64,000 nt of DNA from Tribonema minus (Eukaryota; Sar; Xanthophyceae; Tribonematales; Tribonemataceae). The notes beneath the pieces are model-generated. The model had not been told where the DNA came from, made no database searches, and saw only the letters and a list, made by a program, of their open reading frames with translations. Positions 22,501 to 33,300 of this stretch are shown piece by piece (within the stretch, counting starts at the first letter, position 1; the number at the start of each line of letters is the position of its first letter). The DNA lies in the NCBI GenBank assembly GCA_017506865.1, contig JAFCMP010000124.1:558001-622000 (forward strand), in the 5' to 3' direction. The position numbers and the translations under genes are program-made.

Positions 22501-25186
22501 CCCCAAGTTTAACGTCAACAATCACCAGGAGGATCCAGCTGCACGAGTCACGGATGACGTCAGGTGACACTGCAGAGAGAACCACCAATTCAAGTACAAC
22601 AAAACGCCACCACCACCAGCCCAAAACTTCAACTTCAACTTCAGGCGGCACCCACGTTCGTGAACCAGTACGGCGCCAGCATGAAGTCCGCGACCATGAT
22701 GAACGTTGCGTTCAGCGACAGCGGCGTCACGCCCTGCCGCAGCAGCGACCAGCGCGCGAAGCCGACGGCATTGCCGACCAGCAGCGTCGCGAACGCCGCG
22801 TGCAGCAGCGCCGTGAGCGCTATGCAGAGGCGCGAGACGGCGCGCTCCGACACGGCGCCACCGGTCGTCGCGCGCATGATGCTCAGCAGCGCCGCCACGA
22901 CCGCGGCGAACTGGCACACGCCTATCTGCGCGCGTGGGGGGGGGGAAGAGGGGCGGAGGGGGGAGGCAGCGCTCAAGGGTGTTGGTGAGGACTCTTGGCG
23001 CGTTCACGAGTGTCTTGATTCGACTTGAATTTTTTTTAGGTTCATGCTTTGTGTTAGCCCAATGTCATACTTAGCATGACATAGTATCTGTTTACTTGTC
23101 CTTAGAACTTTCAACATTGTCATTTTATCGGTGATGCTCAGTCGTTGTGATAGCAGTCGCGGGCGCAAAGGCGCGCATGACGGCGGTCGCAGTGTGTGCA
23201 GCAGTGCTCAGGCTTGGCGACGCGCTGCGCGGTGTCCGCCTAACCCTACCCCCAACCCTAACCCAAACCGTAATCCTAACTCTAAGGGGGTAGGTCGTCG
23301 CCGCGCACTGCGACCACGGCGGCGGCGTGAGCGCGCACATTCTTCACACATGTCGCTGATACATTTCGCGTTGCTGCTGCACGCATCAAACGCGGACCGC
23401 AAGGAACGCGGGCCCGCGCTCTGCTCGCCGCCTTCTCTCCCGAGCAATGCCCCCCCGCGTGAACGTAAAGTCATATGCAACGTACCCTGTCGCGCCGCGC
23501 TGCTGCACGCATCAAACGCGGGCCCCACCATATGCGGGCGCGCACTCTGCTCACGCCCCCCCCCTCTGAGCAATGCCCCCCCAAAACGTAACGTAACGTA
23601 CGCAGCGTACCCAGTCGCGCCGCACTGCTGCACGCACCAGACGCGGGCGTGCTTGCCTCCTGAGCAATGCCCCCCGCAAAGGTAAGGAAACGTGCGAAAC
23701 GTACCCAGTCGCGCCGCGCGAGCGCGTTCGCGAGCGCGACTCCCTCCGCCGCGCTGAGCACTGTGCACACGAGCCCGAGGTTGAACCTGCGGAACGCCGA
23801 CTTGTGCGCCCTGTGCGCCCTGTCCGCCTCCGCGTGCTTGAAGCGCAGCAGCGCCGTGCTCCACTCCAGGCGCCCCGTGGCAGCGCTCAGCGCGGGGGCA
23901 CGGCTCAGCGGCGGCGGCGGCGGCGCCAGCAGGTTCACGCGCGAGCGGTCCATGGCCACCTGCGCTCGTGCGGAGAGGCGGTTTTTGATCAGTCGGTCGG
24001 TTTGTGTGCGTGTCCTCTGCGCGCGTGAGGTGTTGCGTTTGCAGCAGGTTTGCGAGCGAGCGGTCCATGGCCACCTGCGCTCGCTCGGAGAGGCGGGTTT
24101 TGATCAGTCTGTCGGTGTGTGTGTGTGGGCGCTCCGCGTGGGTTGTTGCGCTTTGAAGTGTGTGCTGGAATGGCCACGTGCGAGATCGAGCCGGTTGCGT
24201 GGTGATGTGTGCGGGTGGCGCAGCAGCAGGCGCGCGCACACGCAGCTGCGTGCTTGAGCCTGAGCGCTGTCACCATACATACCCCTGCAGACCGGCTTTA
24301 ATATTGGCTCTCGCACCGTGAGTCCTGCGTGTACGCCATCAACCAAGCTGTGTTTTCAACGCAAGCGTATCCAATAGCAGCAGCAGCAGCGCTCAGAATA
24401 GGGCTGCAGCTGCAGCGCCAGCAGGTTCGTGCGTAATTGACCGTTTATGGCCCCAGCAGGGCAGCACGCGATCCTCTGGATGTGCAACGCGCAGCAGTCG
24501 GTGTGGTGTTCACAGCTGTCAGCGACAGTGTGTGGTTTAATGCGACGGCGGTGGATGGCAGCCTGCAGATAGTTCAGAGAATGCTTCAAATTATAATGAG
24601 GTGTATCGGCAATACAGGCGTGCACATCGCCGTGACGATTGAATGCAACATCGGTACCGACAGGGACACACTTGAAGTATATGTTCATGCACACAGAGAG
24701 TACGTATGTGTATGAAGCGCCTAACCCCAGCAAAGCACTGGATATGCATGTATGTCTAGAAGTATATTCATTATTTAATGGTGACGACATGTACATGTGT
24801 GTGTGTGCATGACAGTTAGAGGGACTGCTTTCACCAGTGTAGGCAGCACTGCGGCAATTAAGGCTGCTTCCACGTACGGCGTTGGCGAGTTGCGGTCTTC
24901 TGCTGCCAGCGGGACACAGCGACAATGTAGTTTAGAAGTGCTGGCAAGGCGATCGTAGGCTGCTGTCACAATGGATCACCTGAAGATTTGTGTGCAGCGA
25001 GGTCCAGCTGCCCTTGCCTCGAGGTTTTCGCCTCTCCGGACTGTCTCCATTTGCAGGCGCGTGAGAACTGGCCACAGCTGGCGCTCCTGTCTCTGGCGTG
25101 CTGCTATCATATGTTGGCTCTGCCTCGATATCAGACTCTGCAGCTGTGGCGGGATGAATCGTCGTTAGCCGCGACTGCCACCACAT
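10518..25186 (-). CDS. Membrane-anchored hybrid histidine kinase (TM-HisKA-HATPase-REC), about 12 exons
   Basis: Proposed exons: 25186-24980, 23959-23705, 22925-22656, 21430-21362, 19958-19797, 19227-19120, 17971-17850, 16717-16519, 15029-14860, 13877-12823, 11945-11794, 10811-10518. All phases agree, giving 1020 residues. Exon 1 is the least certain. Exons 2-5 encode about six hydrophobic segments, a membrane sensor of unknown ligand. Exon 6 has the H-box VAHDIGSPL (phospho-accepting His about 324), exons 6-7 the dimerization helices, exon 9 the N-box (Asn about 473) and G1 box DFGVGLP, exon 10 a weak G2 box (GGLSLGL) and the closing strand GVKFWFSIP. A Ser/Ala/Gly-rich linker of about 290 residues leads to a complete receiver domain: acidic DDD about 883-885, phospho-accepting Asp about 927 in LLDLNMP, Ser 973, Lys 995. 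It should autophosphorylate and pass phosphate to its own receiver. The last exon could instead splice on at GTGAGC near 10543. Confidence 0.8.
11320..11760 (-). repeat. Copies of the tail of the first receiver-domain exon, in the following intron
   Basis: The exon end encoding AMKACAFAA plus GTGAGT and about 50 bp of intron recurs near 11694 and 11441, with more degraded relatives around 11330 and 11590. Several copies keep a GTGAG donor. The real exon ends at 11794. Confidence 0.8.
12065..12305 (-). repeat. Two copies of the head of the receiver-domain exon, upstream of it
   Basis: The acceptor and first 60-70 bp of exon 11945-11794 (encoding KPLVLVVDDD) recur with acceptors near 12133 and 12300, 160-190 bp apart. 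Both copies keep CAGGCGAGGC in place of CAGGTGAGGC and still read VVDDD. A GTACGG inside the 12300 copy could act as a donor. Confidence 0.85.
14640..14865 (-). repeat. Four-unit tandem array of the G1-box exon tail, 66-70 bp period
   Basis: The donor-side junction of exon 15029-14860 (encoding WDKFT then GTGAGT) recurs at about 14784, 14715 and 14649 after the real one near 14854. The unit includes about 30 bp of exon and 40 bp of intron. Donor-like CACGTGA is kept in every unit. Confidence 0.9.
15180..15905 (-). repeat. Four-copy array of the N-box exon head, about 195-240 bp period
   Basis: Copies of the acceptor and first 40 bp of exon 15029-14860 (real: DMLLQLMSNAKKHANGT) occur with junctions near 15242, 15440, 15635 and 15872. 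The middle two read DMPLQLLSNATKHA-like peptides. The intron part of the unit (a GTGACGTGCCxGTGGTTGA block) is copied as well. Confidence 0.9.
16258..16400 (-). repeat. Copy of the tail of exon 16717-16519
   Basis: The last 50-60 bp of the exon (encoding VAQEIATDFSWLQ) and the donor GTGCGCG are repeated around 16291-16365, about 220 bp into the downstream intron. A copy of the head of the same exon lies at about 16761-16810, before the real acceptor. Confidence 0.75.
18110..18560 (-). repeat. Three-copy array of the second dimerization-helix exon head, about 187-208 bp period
   Basis: The acceptor and start of exon 17971-17850 (GLALGAMNAIRTQALDAAA) recur with junctions near 18179, 18366 and 18552. 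They become less similar with distance; the last copy keeps little beyond the junction and the sequence encoding the Ala-rich stretch. Confidence 0.9.
18980..19060 (+). repeat. Dispersed repeat, copy 2
   Basis: Matches the core of copies at 3895-3990, 35890-35970 and 55380-55470, in the hybrid kinase intron after exon 19227-19120. Flanks are not similar between copies, so the family boundary is short. Confidence 0.75.
19560..20290 (-). repeat. Junction copies around exon 19958-19797
   Basis: Downstream in transcript order (19560-19770) lie two degraded copies of the exon tail (RAEKELYISQ plus donor). Upstream (about 20080-20120 and 20245-20265) lie copies of the acceptor segment GTGCTGTTTGCCGCAG. 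The same exon is therefore flanked by duplications on both sides. Confidence 0.7.
21581..21741 (+). mobile_element. 3' fragment of a non-LTR retrotransposon with short target-site duplication
   Basis: 21591-21731 matches, in inverted orientation, the last codons and 3' untranslated region of the element at 51997-55120, including the TCATCTGGGC block and the AATAAAAAGTACA end. It is flanked by TACATACGTC (21581-21590) and TACATGCGTC (21732-21741), a 10-bp direct repeat with one mismatch. This is a strongly 5'-truncated insertion made by target-primed reverse transcription. It sits antisense in the hybrid kinase intron between exons 22925-22656 and 21430-21362. Confidence 0.85.
23360..23640 (-). 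repeat. Copies of the tail of exon 23959-23705, 94-125 bp period
   Basis: The junction RRDW|GTACGT recurs with its GTAC at about 23607 and 23482 after the real one at 23701; a weaker relative lies near 23385. Each unit carries a C-run and a CACGCATCAAACGCGG block. Confidence 0.85.
24040..24190 (-). repeat. Copies of the head of exon 23959-23705, 105-115 bp period
   Basis: The acceptor GAGCGCAG followed by GTGGCCATGGACCG recurs near 24066 and, degraded, near 24171; a last trace lies near 24447. A shared GATCAGTCxGTCGGT intron block identifies the unit. Confidence 0.85.
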
Positions 25187-25189
25187 CGC

Positions 25190-27615
25190 CGAGACGCTAG
25201 AGTGGTTGCCTTGTGAGTTAAGCCCGGGCAGGGCGAGGACGAATGTCCTGGCGTGCTGCGTCCTCGGCTCGGTACATTGATGCGCCTATGATGCTGTCGA
25301 AGTGGCCTTACGATCTTCGAGCACACTGAAAGGGTTTAAACCAAGTGCTCATTCCGTTACGTCAGTTACATACTTCTCTTTTTCGCGATACATCTGGGAT
25401 CCTGACTTGAAGTTGTTGTCCGCGAACCGTGATTTCTATGTGATGTGCTGGTGCATGCTTGAGTCACATCAGCTGCAACGTGTAGCACCACACTTCCCTG
25501 ATTCTGTAAATGCATCGAATGCATGCAGTGAAGAACGGGCTACAACAGATGCAGTGACATGGCGCTCACAGCATTTTCTGTGAATTTTGGAAAGTATATC
25601 ATCTAGGCTGCTGTGAGTACAGGCACAAGCATGCATTGTGACCTCAAACCATCATGTTTTGCCTGATCTGCATGCACAAAGTTGAATGAGTCACGCATTT
25701 GACTAATAACATGCTTCTTTCCTCTACTCGCGCGCGCTTCGCGCGCAAACTTTAATTTCTCGGGAGCTGTCCCAGTACACCAAAAATTTGCCGGAGCCTG
25801 CGTGCATCTTCCCGCTGGCCTGAGTACACGAGCATCACTTATCTGCACCCTAGCGAAGCTCTAAGTGCTGCAGTTCAGATCACTAATGCTTTCATCACCG
25901 TGACATGACGTCAAGAGGGCCTACCTGCTAGCTGGCTGTGACACCAGCTCTGTCTCATGTGGTACTGCACCATCAGCTTTGAAGAGTATGTGAAAGGTCT
26001 GAGAGTGCTGTGACAATGCCTGATTGTCGGTGTGCTTTACAACAGCCCATTCTACACAGCCTACATGGTAGATCTACACCACATGCAGCATCAACTTAAG
26101 CTATTTGCGCCATCAGGGGTTGACAGTGGCCCTAAACCCAAACCCTAACCAAAGCTTCATATCAGCCAGGCCCTCTACACAGGTTGATCTTTAAAGCAAA
26201 GTGGAGGCCACAAGGCAAGTCTTGGTCACTAAAGATGCAAGGAAATCTGGCGGCCTCCAGATGCGCTCTGATACCGTGAAGGCGAGCTGACTTCGGAACT
26301 TTGGTAAAACAAATCTCTTGTGCAAGCGCGCATGCTGGTAGGTAGCACCATTTGCAGTTTATAGTCGACAAGCCAGGTGGTCTGCCAAGCATGCGCCAAA
26401 ACCTGATCTGGTGACTCAAATTGGCAAGGGCACAAATGCAGGCACTGCATGTGCTGCAGTTCGTGGCAGACACCAACTGCGCGTGTGCGCAATCAACAAT
26501 GCAGGACCAGAAAATGTGTACCTAAGCACTTCTTGCTGCCATGCTATGCGTAGTACCCATCATACTCATGAGTGCGCTACGCTGCTAGTACAGATCTGAC
26601 TCGAGTCGTAGCACACACCAAAAAAGTTGCAGTGATTGCAGGCAGGATGGGCAACCTGAGCATGTTTGGCAGAGCTGCATGCAACAGACATGCAGACAAC
26701 ACTAACCAGGCATGTACCCTACATGTCACATGCAAGTCATCGCATAACAAAGCCGGCAATGCATATGCCAGCCACTGAACTGTCCCTTTGCACTTTGCAT
26801 GGACGAGTGTGTTATTGCACACTGTTGATAGCGCATTGACCAGGTGGCAGGGGCAGCAAGCAGTATGCAACAAGGTCAATATTCAGCGTTGAAGTGGAAT
26901 TTGCAACATGTCGTTCCAGTGTTGTGATGCCCCCCCCTACTCGTTGAAAATTCCATTGCCTCCATGAAGATGGCAGAAGTCTATTTGTGACCGAGCACAG
27001 TGCTGATGAAAAATTGACATAATCGCCTTTCAAAGTAGAGTTCTGAAAAAGTACAGTATGCAGAGGATGATCGCCAACATGAAGTTTCCTCTCCTCGTCT
27101 GACGCTCTTCCTCAAGTGGTGCCCCCTGGACCAAAGCACTTGAACATGTACCTTGCGCAACCTCCAAAACGCTCCAGTAGAGGCTTTGACATGCATACCC
27201 TCCGTCTGGCAGACAGATCTGCCCGACGTCTGCAGCGTGCAAATGTGATGCGTGCCCGTGCCTCAAAGATGGTAAAAAGCACCTGAGACATGACATGCGT
27301 TGGGCCGGTGTGCCCTGTGCGCCCCTGGGGGCACACGAAAGTAGCTCCCCAGCAACATCAACGTGAAGTTACACGTGTTTGCAGCGCTACAGTAGGGCCG
27401 CAGCAGCCGCGGCAACCGCCGCAATCACCACTGCGCACTGCTAGCACGGCTCCTCGCATACCCTACAAGTGCCTGCGATAGATGCAGCTGCAGCAGTTGC
27501 TGCCAGCGCTCTCTTGTCTGACGCAACTATGTGCCATTGCTAAAGGAATCCAGGACAGCACAATGGCTTATCAACCACTCTGCCGAGTTACGTGTACATG
27601 TAGTAAACTTACGAC
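25190..27615. other. Intergenic stretch between the two kinase genes
   Basis: Between the proposed start of the hybrid kinase and the stop of the GAF kinase. It holds a few CCCTAAC units near 26135 and only short open frames. No gene was recognised; the hybrid kinase promoter should lie at its left end. Confidence 0.45.
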
Positions 27616-27618
27616 CCG

Positions 27619-30284
27619 CTATCGCTTGCCGGCATGCACCCGCCGCCGCTCCACCGCCGCCGCTGCCGCCGCCGAGCCCGGCACTTCGTTGCAGAACTCG
27701 AGCCAGAACACGCTGCCGTGCGCAGGCCAGGGCGCTGTTGCCGAGCGCTGCGACGCCGTCGACGCGACGGTGATCATGTCCACCGCGCCGCACGCGCTGC
27801 CGCCGCCGGCGATGGCGCTCGTGCTGATGCGCGGGCACGGCGTGTCGAGGTGAGCGCTGATGTCGCGGTGCCTCGCGCCGTCGCGCTGCTGCAAGTTGAA
27901 GTTGAGCTGCGGTGACCCGCCACCGCCGTCGTGCGCTGAGTCACTGGTGTTCTGTGCGGAGGCACCGGTGACAGGCGGCGGCGCGCTGCTGCTAGCTGAG
28001 CTGCTGCTGCTGCCGACCGCTGTGCTGGCGCTACCTCGCCATTCGCTGCCGTTGGTGCTTGCAGAGCAGCGACACGTAATATCAGTAGTACTTGCAGAAG
28101 CGTTCGTCGTGCTCCTGCGGCTAGCGCTACCGGGCCGACGGGTATCGCAGGAGCAACGGCTGCCGCCCGCTTGTGACCCAGCACAGCACACCCCGCTACT
28201 GCTGCTGCTGTCGCATACAACGCCGCACGCAGCACTTGCGTCGGCATTGCTCACAACGCCTGCGCAGCTGTCGTCGGGACGCCACCTGCGACTGCCTCTG
28301 CTGCTGCCAGGCCGTCTTACGCTGCCGCTGCTGCTGCCGCAAGCATCGCTGACGTCCATGCAGGTGCTGCCGCTGGTGGGAACGCTGCAGCCGCCACAAG
28401 TCAGCGCAGTGCTGCTGCTGCTGCTACTCGTGCATTGCTGTCCGCTGTATTCTCTGCACCCTGGTGCGCATGCGCTGGCGCTGCTACTCAGCGGTGGAGA
28501 GTTAGGGATGCCGCAGTCGCCGCTGTGCAGCGCATGGCAGCTGTTGCTCAAGCTGATGCCATGCGGGCTAGCGCCGCCGCTGCCGCCAGCGCACGGCACA
28601 TCGGCACCGAAGCTGATTTGCGGTGCGCTTCCTCCACCACTGCCCCTACTAACGCCGGGCTCATTCAAGAAACAGCTCAATCGAGGTACGCTGCCGCCGC
28701 CGCTGTCGCCATCACTGCCGCTGGACGCAGCGCCGGTGCCGCCGCCGCTAGCGCGCGCGCCGCTGCGCCTGCCGCCGCCAGCACTGCGCCGGGGCTGAGC
28801 AACGCCACCGTCTATGGCCGCAGCGCTGGCGCGGCTGTGCGCTGCGCTGCCGCTGCCGCTGCCGCCGCCGCTGCTGCTGCTGCCAGCGCCGCCGCCATAT
28901 GAGGGCGGATCAGCCCGTATACGACCCCTGTCTGGTGGTGCCCCTGGCATATGTGCGTCCGTGCAGCCGCTGCCGCCCTTGTCATTGCCGGCGCTAGCCT
29001 TGCTGCTGCCAGCACCACCAGAGTTGTTGCTGTTGCAGCTGCTGCCAGTGGCCGCAGCGCTGCTGCCGCCGCCGCCGCTGCCGCCGACAACGCTTCCATT
29101 AGTTCCCTTGGTGCTCCGTCTAGCTTGATGTGGGGCATGCACACTCCTACTGCCGGGGCGAGTGCTGCCATTGCATGTGGTGTCAGTGCAGCTGCCTCTA
29201 TCAGCGCCAGTAGCACTGCTGCTGGCCCTGTTGGCGGCCACGTCTGCGCCGCCGCCAGTTCCGTCGCCGGCAGCAGCGCCGCCACCTGCGCCGCTCGCAC
29301 TGCCGCGGCTGGCGCTGCTGCCGCCGCCACCATGACTGTCACTCGCATTGTTTGTGATTGTGCTAGCGGCAGCGCTGGCAGCAGCGCTGGCAGCAGCGCT
29401 GGCAGCAGCGCTGGCAGCTGTGCCGATGTCAGCACCAGCGCCGTCGCTGCTGCCGCCGGCTGTGCCGCTGTCGCCGATGTCATTTGCATAGTGCCCATAC
29501 GCGCCGCCGAGCTGGTCCATAAGATGCGCTACAAAGTACAGGCCGAGACCGACCCCGTCTTTGGCGGAGCCGCCGCTGGAGAAGGGGGTGCGAAACAGAC
29601 GGCCTGCCAGGGCGGGGTCTATGCCAGTTCCCGTGTCTCGAACCTCTAGTCGGAGGTATTGCGCTGCTGCATGAGTGGCGGAGGCGGGAGTGGCAGGCTG
29701 TCAGTTGTGCGCATCGTGGCTTTGCGTGACTGGCGACAGCGCTTTGAGCAGTGGGGGTTGTGGAGTGTGTGTGTGTGTGTGGGGGGGGGGGGGGTAGGGT
29801 TAGGGGGAGGGGGTAGTATTAGGGTTATGGTTATAGCCAGGTTAAGGTTAGGGTTGGAAAATCTTGAGGGTTGAACGAGCACTGCACTGGTCATATATAA
29901 GAATCAGCCAGCGCATGCGGATGTTGCTGCGGTTTGTGATAGTCAATGGGATTGTTGGGTAGCACAGGTATGCAGGTACACGTGCATCGGACTTACTCTG
30001 CCTGTGCGCCCTTACTTTCTGCTGGCCTGTTCGGCATCTCGGTTCAGCATCTCGGCACACAAACTTGAGAGCACCACTTGTATATGACCGTCAAGCACCA
30101 AGAGCGATCGACCGATGTCATTCAGCACATCGCACCGTAGTGTTGTGTGGGATTCTTCAGCAAGACGCCGACTGCTCCTGTAGCAGCTGCGACATCAATC
30201 ATCTGGGCCATCTGGCTCTGCAAGCGACAACTACTGAACAATACCAGGTGGCGCACTGACCGTTGTCGCCGCCTCCGCCGCCGC

Positions 30285-30318
<34 letters not shown>

Positions 30319-33300
30319 ACGAGTCGTCATCGTCGCCGTGACAGTGATCTCCCCCGTCGGCGTGAAGCGGCACGCGTTGGTCAGCAGGTCCAGCAGGCAG
30401 TGCAGCACGACGCCGCCGTCGGTGTGCGCCGTGGCAGCGCTCGGCGGCACGGCGGCGAAGCGCACGGGGACGCACTTGGGGACGACGCCGCTGGCGATCT
30501 TGCGCGCGCGGCGCAGCAGCGCGGGGACGTTGACGGGCGCGATGCGCGGCGGGGGGCTGAGCGCTGCTGCTGCCTCGGAGTGCCGCATGTGCGCGCGCGC
30601 GCTGCGGACGCAGAGACAGAGAGGGGAGACAGAGAGGGGGGGAAAGGGGGGGAGGTTCGGCTGTCGGGTCATTACGTGTCTTGCTGATGTGATGATAGGT
30701 GATGCGCGGCAGCGGCGCGGCGAGTGCTGCTGCTGCCTCGGAGTGCAGCATGTGTGCGCGCGCGCGCTGAACACGGAGAGGGGGGGGCACATCTCTGAGG
30801 GTCATTACATGTGTCACTGATATGACTATAGGTGATGCGCGGCGGTGGCCCGCCGGACGCTGCTGCTGCCTCGGAGTGCAGCGTGTGCGCGCGCGCGCTG
30901 CTCACAGAGAGGGGGAGGGGGGGGGGGTACAGCCCTAGGGTCAATATGTGTGCGCCATCGCGCAAATTCTCCTGACTCTTGGTCATCATACGAAAGTCAT
31001 CATGCGTTGTTTATAGCATGTAGTACGTGTAATGCGTGGCGGCGCGCTGAGCGCTGCTGCTGCCTCAGAGTGCAGCATGTGGGCGCGCGCTCTGCGTGCG
31101 TGGGGTGGGGGAGGGGGGGGGAAGGGGGGGGAGCACGGCCGTTGGGTCATTACCTGTCTCGCTAATATGATTGTGGGTGATACGCGATGGCGCGCCGAGC
31201 GCTGCTGTCTCCAAGTCGGAGTTGAGCAAATGCGCGTGTGTGCTACGTGCGTGGGGGAGGGAGCCCCAGGGCGGAAGGGGGGGGGGGGGGGCACGTCTGG
31301 GGGGGTCATTACATGTGTCACTGATAATGAGTTTAGCTGATGCACGGCGGCGCGGTCAGTGCTGCTGCTGCAGAGTGGAGCATGTGCGTGCGCGCGCTGC
31401 GCGTGCTTGAAGGCATGGCCCTTGCCAGTGGGCATATTATGAATTTTATTGGTGCCTTGTCGATCGCCCACTTCATGGCATCATGGAAGCGCCGAGTTAC
31501 TGCCAAGTTCTTGAATACTTGTTGAAGGTGCAGGCATAGGCGCGTGATACTTCAGAAAAGCACTAACCATTGTCAGTTTCGCTGCGCACCTGCCGTGAGC
31601 CTTTGTTGATGGTCGACTACATGGCGCCGAGCGCTGTGGAAAAAGTGTACTCGAAGCTGGAGTACTACTAATTGTCATGTTGAGAGCACACAAGGGTGCA
31701 CACAGAGGCGCGTATGTGCACAGGCATGCGGATGGAACTCGAGAAAAACACCAGTTCGTGCCAACAATGCAGATATCTCTGCCATTGACAGTTTTGCTGA
31801 CAACCTGCCATGTGCCTGATTGTTGGTCTACTTCATGCTATTGAGCATTGTTGCTGCCTTAGCCAGCCACATGTGAAGAGGACATGCTTCAAAACATCAA
31901 AGAAGCAGGCATGGTGCCTAATGTACTTTTAAAAGAAAGGCAGTTCAGTTGCCACTGTCAGTTTCGCTGCTCATCTGCCGAGTGCCTTATCAATGATCCA
32001 CTTCATGGCGTCGAGTGTTGTGATTGCCTGCTTCTGCAGAACATTATGAACGCACGGTGCCTGACGTACTTGGTGTGTTTATAAAATGTGAGTTGCGCAT
32101 GACTTTTTGCACCTGCCAAGTGCCTCATCGATGGTCCACTTCATGGCGTCGAGCGGTGTGGTGGCTTCCTCCCGCCAAAGGTGAACATTTGTAAATGTTC
32201 TAAATTAAAACTATTTACGTATTGCAGAACACGGTGAATGCAGGCACGGTGCCTGAGGTACTCCGTACTACCAAGTATACATTTGATACATATGCATACA
32301 TGTGTATTTTCCCACCTGCCAAGTGCTTTATCAATGGTCCACTTCATGGCGTCGAGCGTTGTGGTTGCTTCCTCCAGCACATCGGCGTGCTTGCGCCCAA
32401 TCACGTGCTCTCGCAACAGCTGCAGCCCCGATTCAAAGCACGCCAAGGGGACCTGTCAGGGACAGAAAAGTCAAAATACATTGGTCACCTAGGAGTACAG
32501 TAGTAGACGACCTTGCGCATGCACTGACTGAGTCGTTAATCAGATGCCGAGACAAAAGCCAACATATACATGCTGTGACTGAGTCATGAAATGTATGCAA
32601 ACTGAAGGCATGGACATTTTCAAGTCGTCGTTGGCGCCTTCTGCCAGTGACATCAAAGTAAGCCCGCAGCAACGCCAATGGCACATGGTTATATACATTG
32701 AGCAACCATGAGCGTACCTGCTGTAGGACGCTACAGGCTGCTGAAAGCTCTCTTTGCAGACGTGTCGTGGCTCGTGTAGATCCATTCGCTGTATGCATGT
32801 GCGCTGAAAGCTCAAGGTTGGCCTTTACCTAACCCTCAGTTAGGGTTAGCCCTACCCCTGACCCTCAGCCTCTCTCGACGTCTTTGTCAGCAACCAGGTA
32901 TCTGAACCTGTATTTGGCACCACTGCCACAGCGTATGCTTCACGATACATATTATATGTCGTGCTGCAGCGCTCGCATCACAGACCGCTGATGTGCAGAT
33001 TACGCGCGACTTAGCCCTAACCCTAACCCTAAGGTGATGAGCCCCTGCGCTGGCTGCGCAGCACGCACCGCCGACATTCCAGGTCTCACCTTAGGGTCAA
33101 CCCCATCCCTGACCCTAGGTGCAGGTACATTCTCAGCACCACTCAGAAAAACAACCCTAGCCCTAACCCCGAATCTAGGGTTGCAACCCTATCCCTGATC
33201 CCTGCATAAACACTCTCTCGGTGCCGTAATCAGAAAAGCAACTGCATTCACAGTCGCCGCACCTGCAGATTCTGCATGATAGCAGTCATGCGTCCGAGCT

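Noticed and set aside
23208..24239. 343-codon minus-strand frame
   Set aside because: It runs through junction copies and an exon in the wrong frame; the membrane exon 23959-23705 uses another frame that matches neighbouring exon phases.
27860..28798. 312-codon plus-strand open frame rich in Leu and Ala
   Set aside because: It is antisense to the GAF kinase low-complexity region; GCN-type DNA keeps several frames open, and no domain is visible.
28812..29498. 228-codon Ala-rich minus-strand frame
   Set aside because: A shifted frame of the same low-complexity insert; the kinase frame alone links the G2 box to the FWLEF strand.
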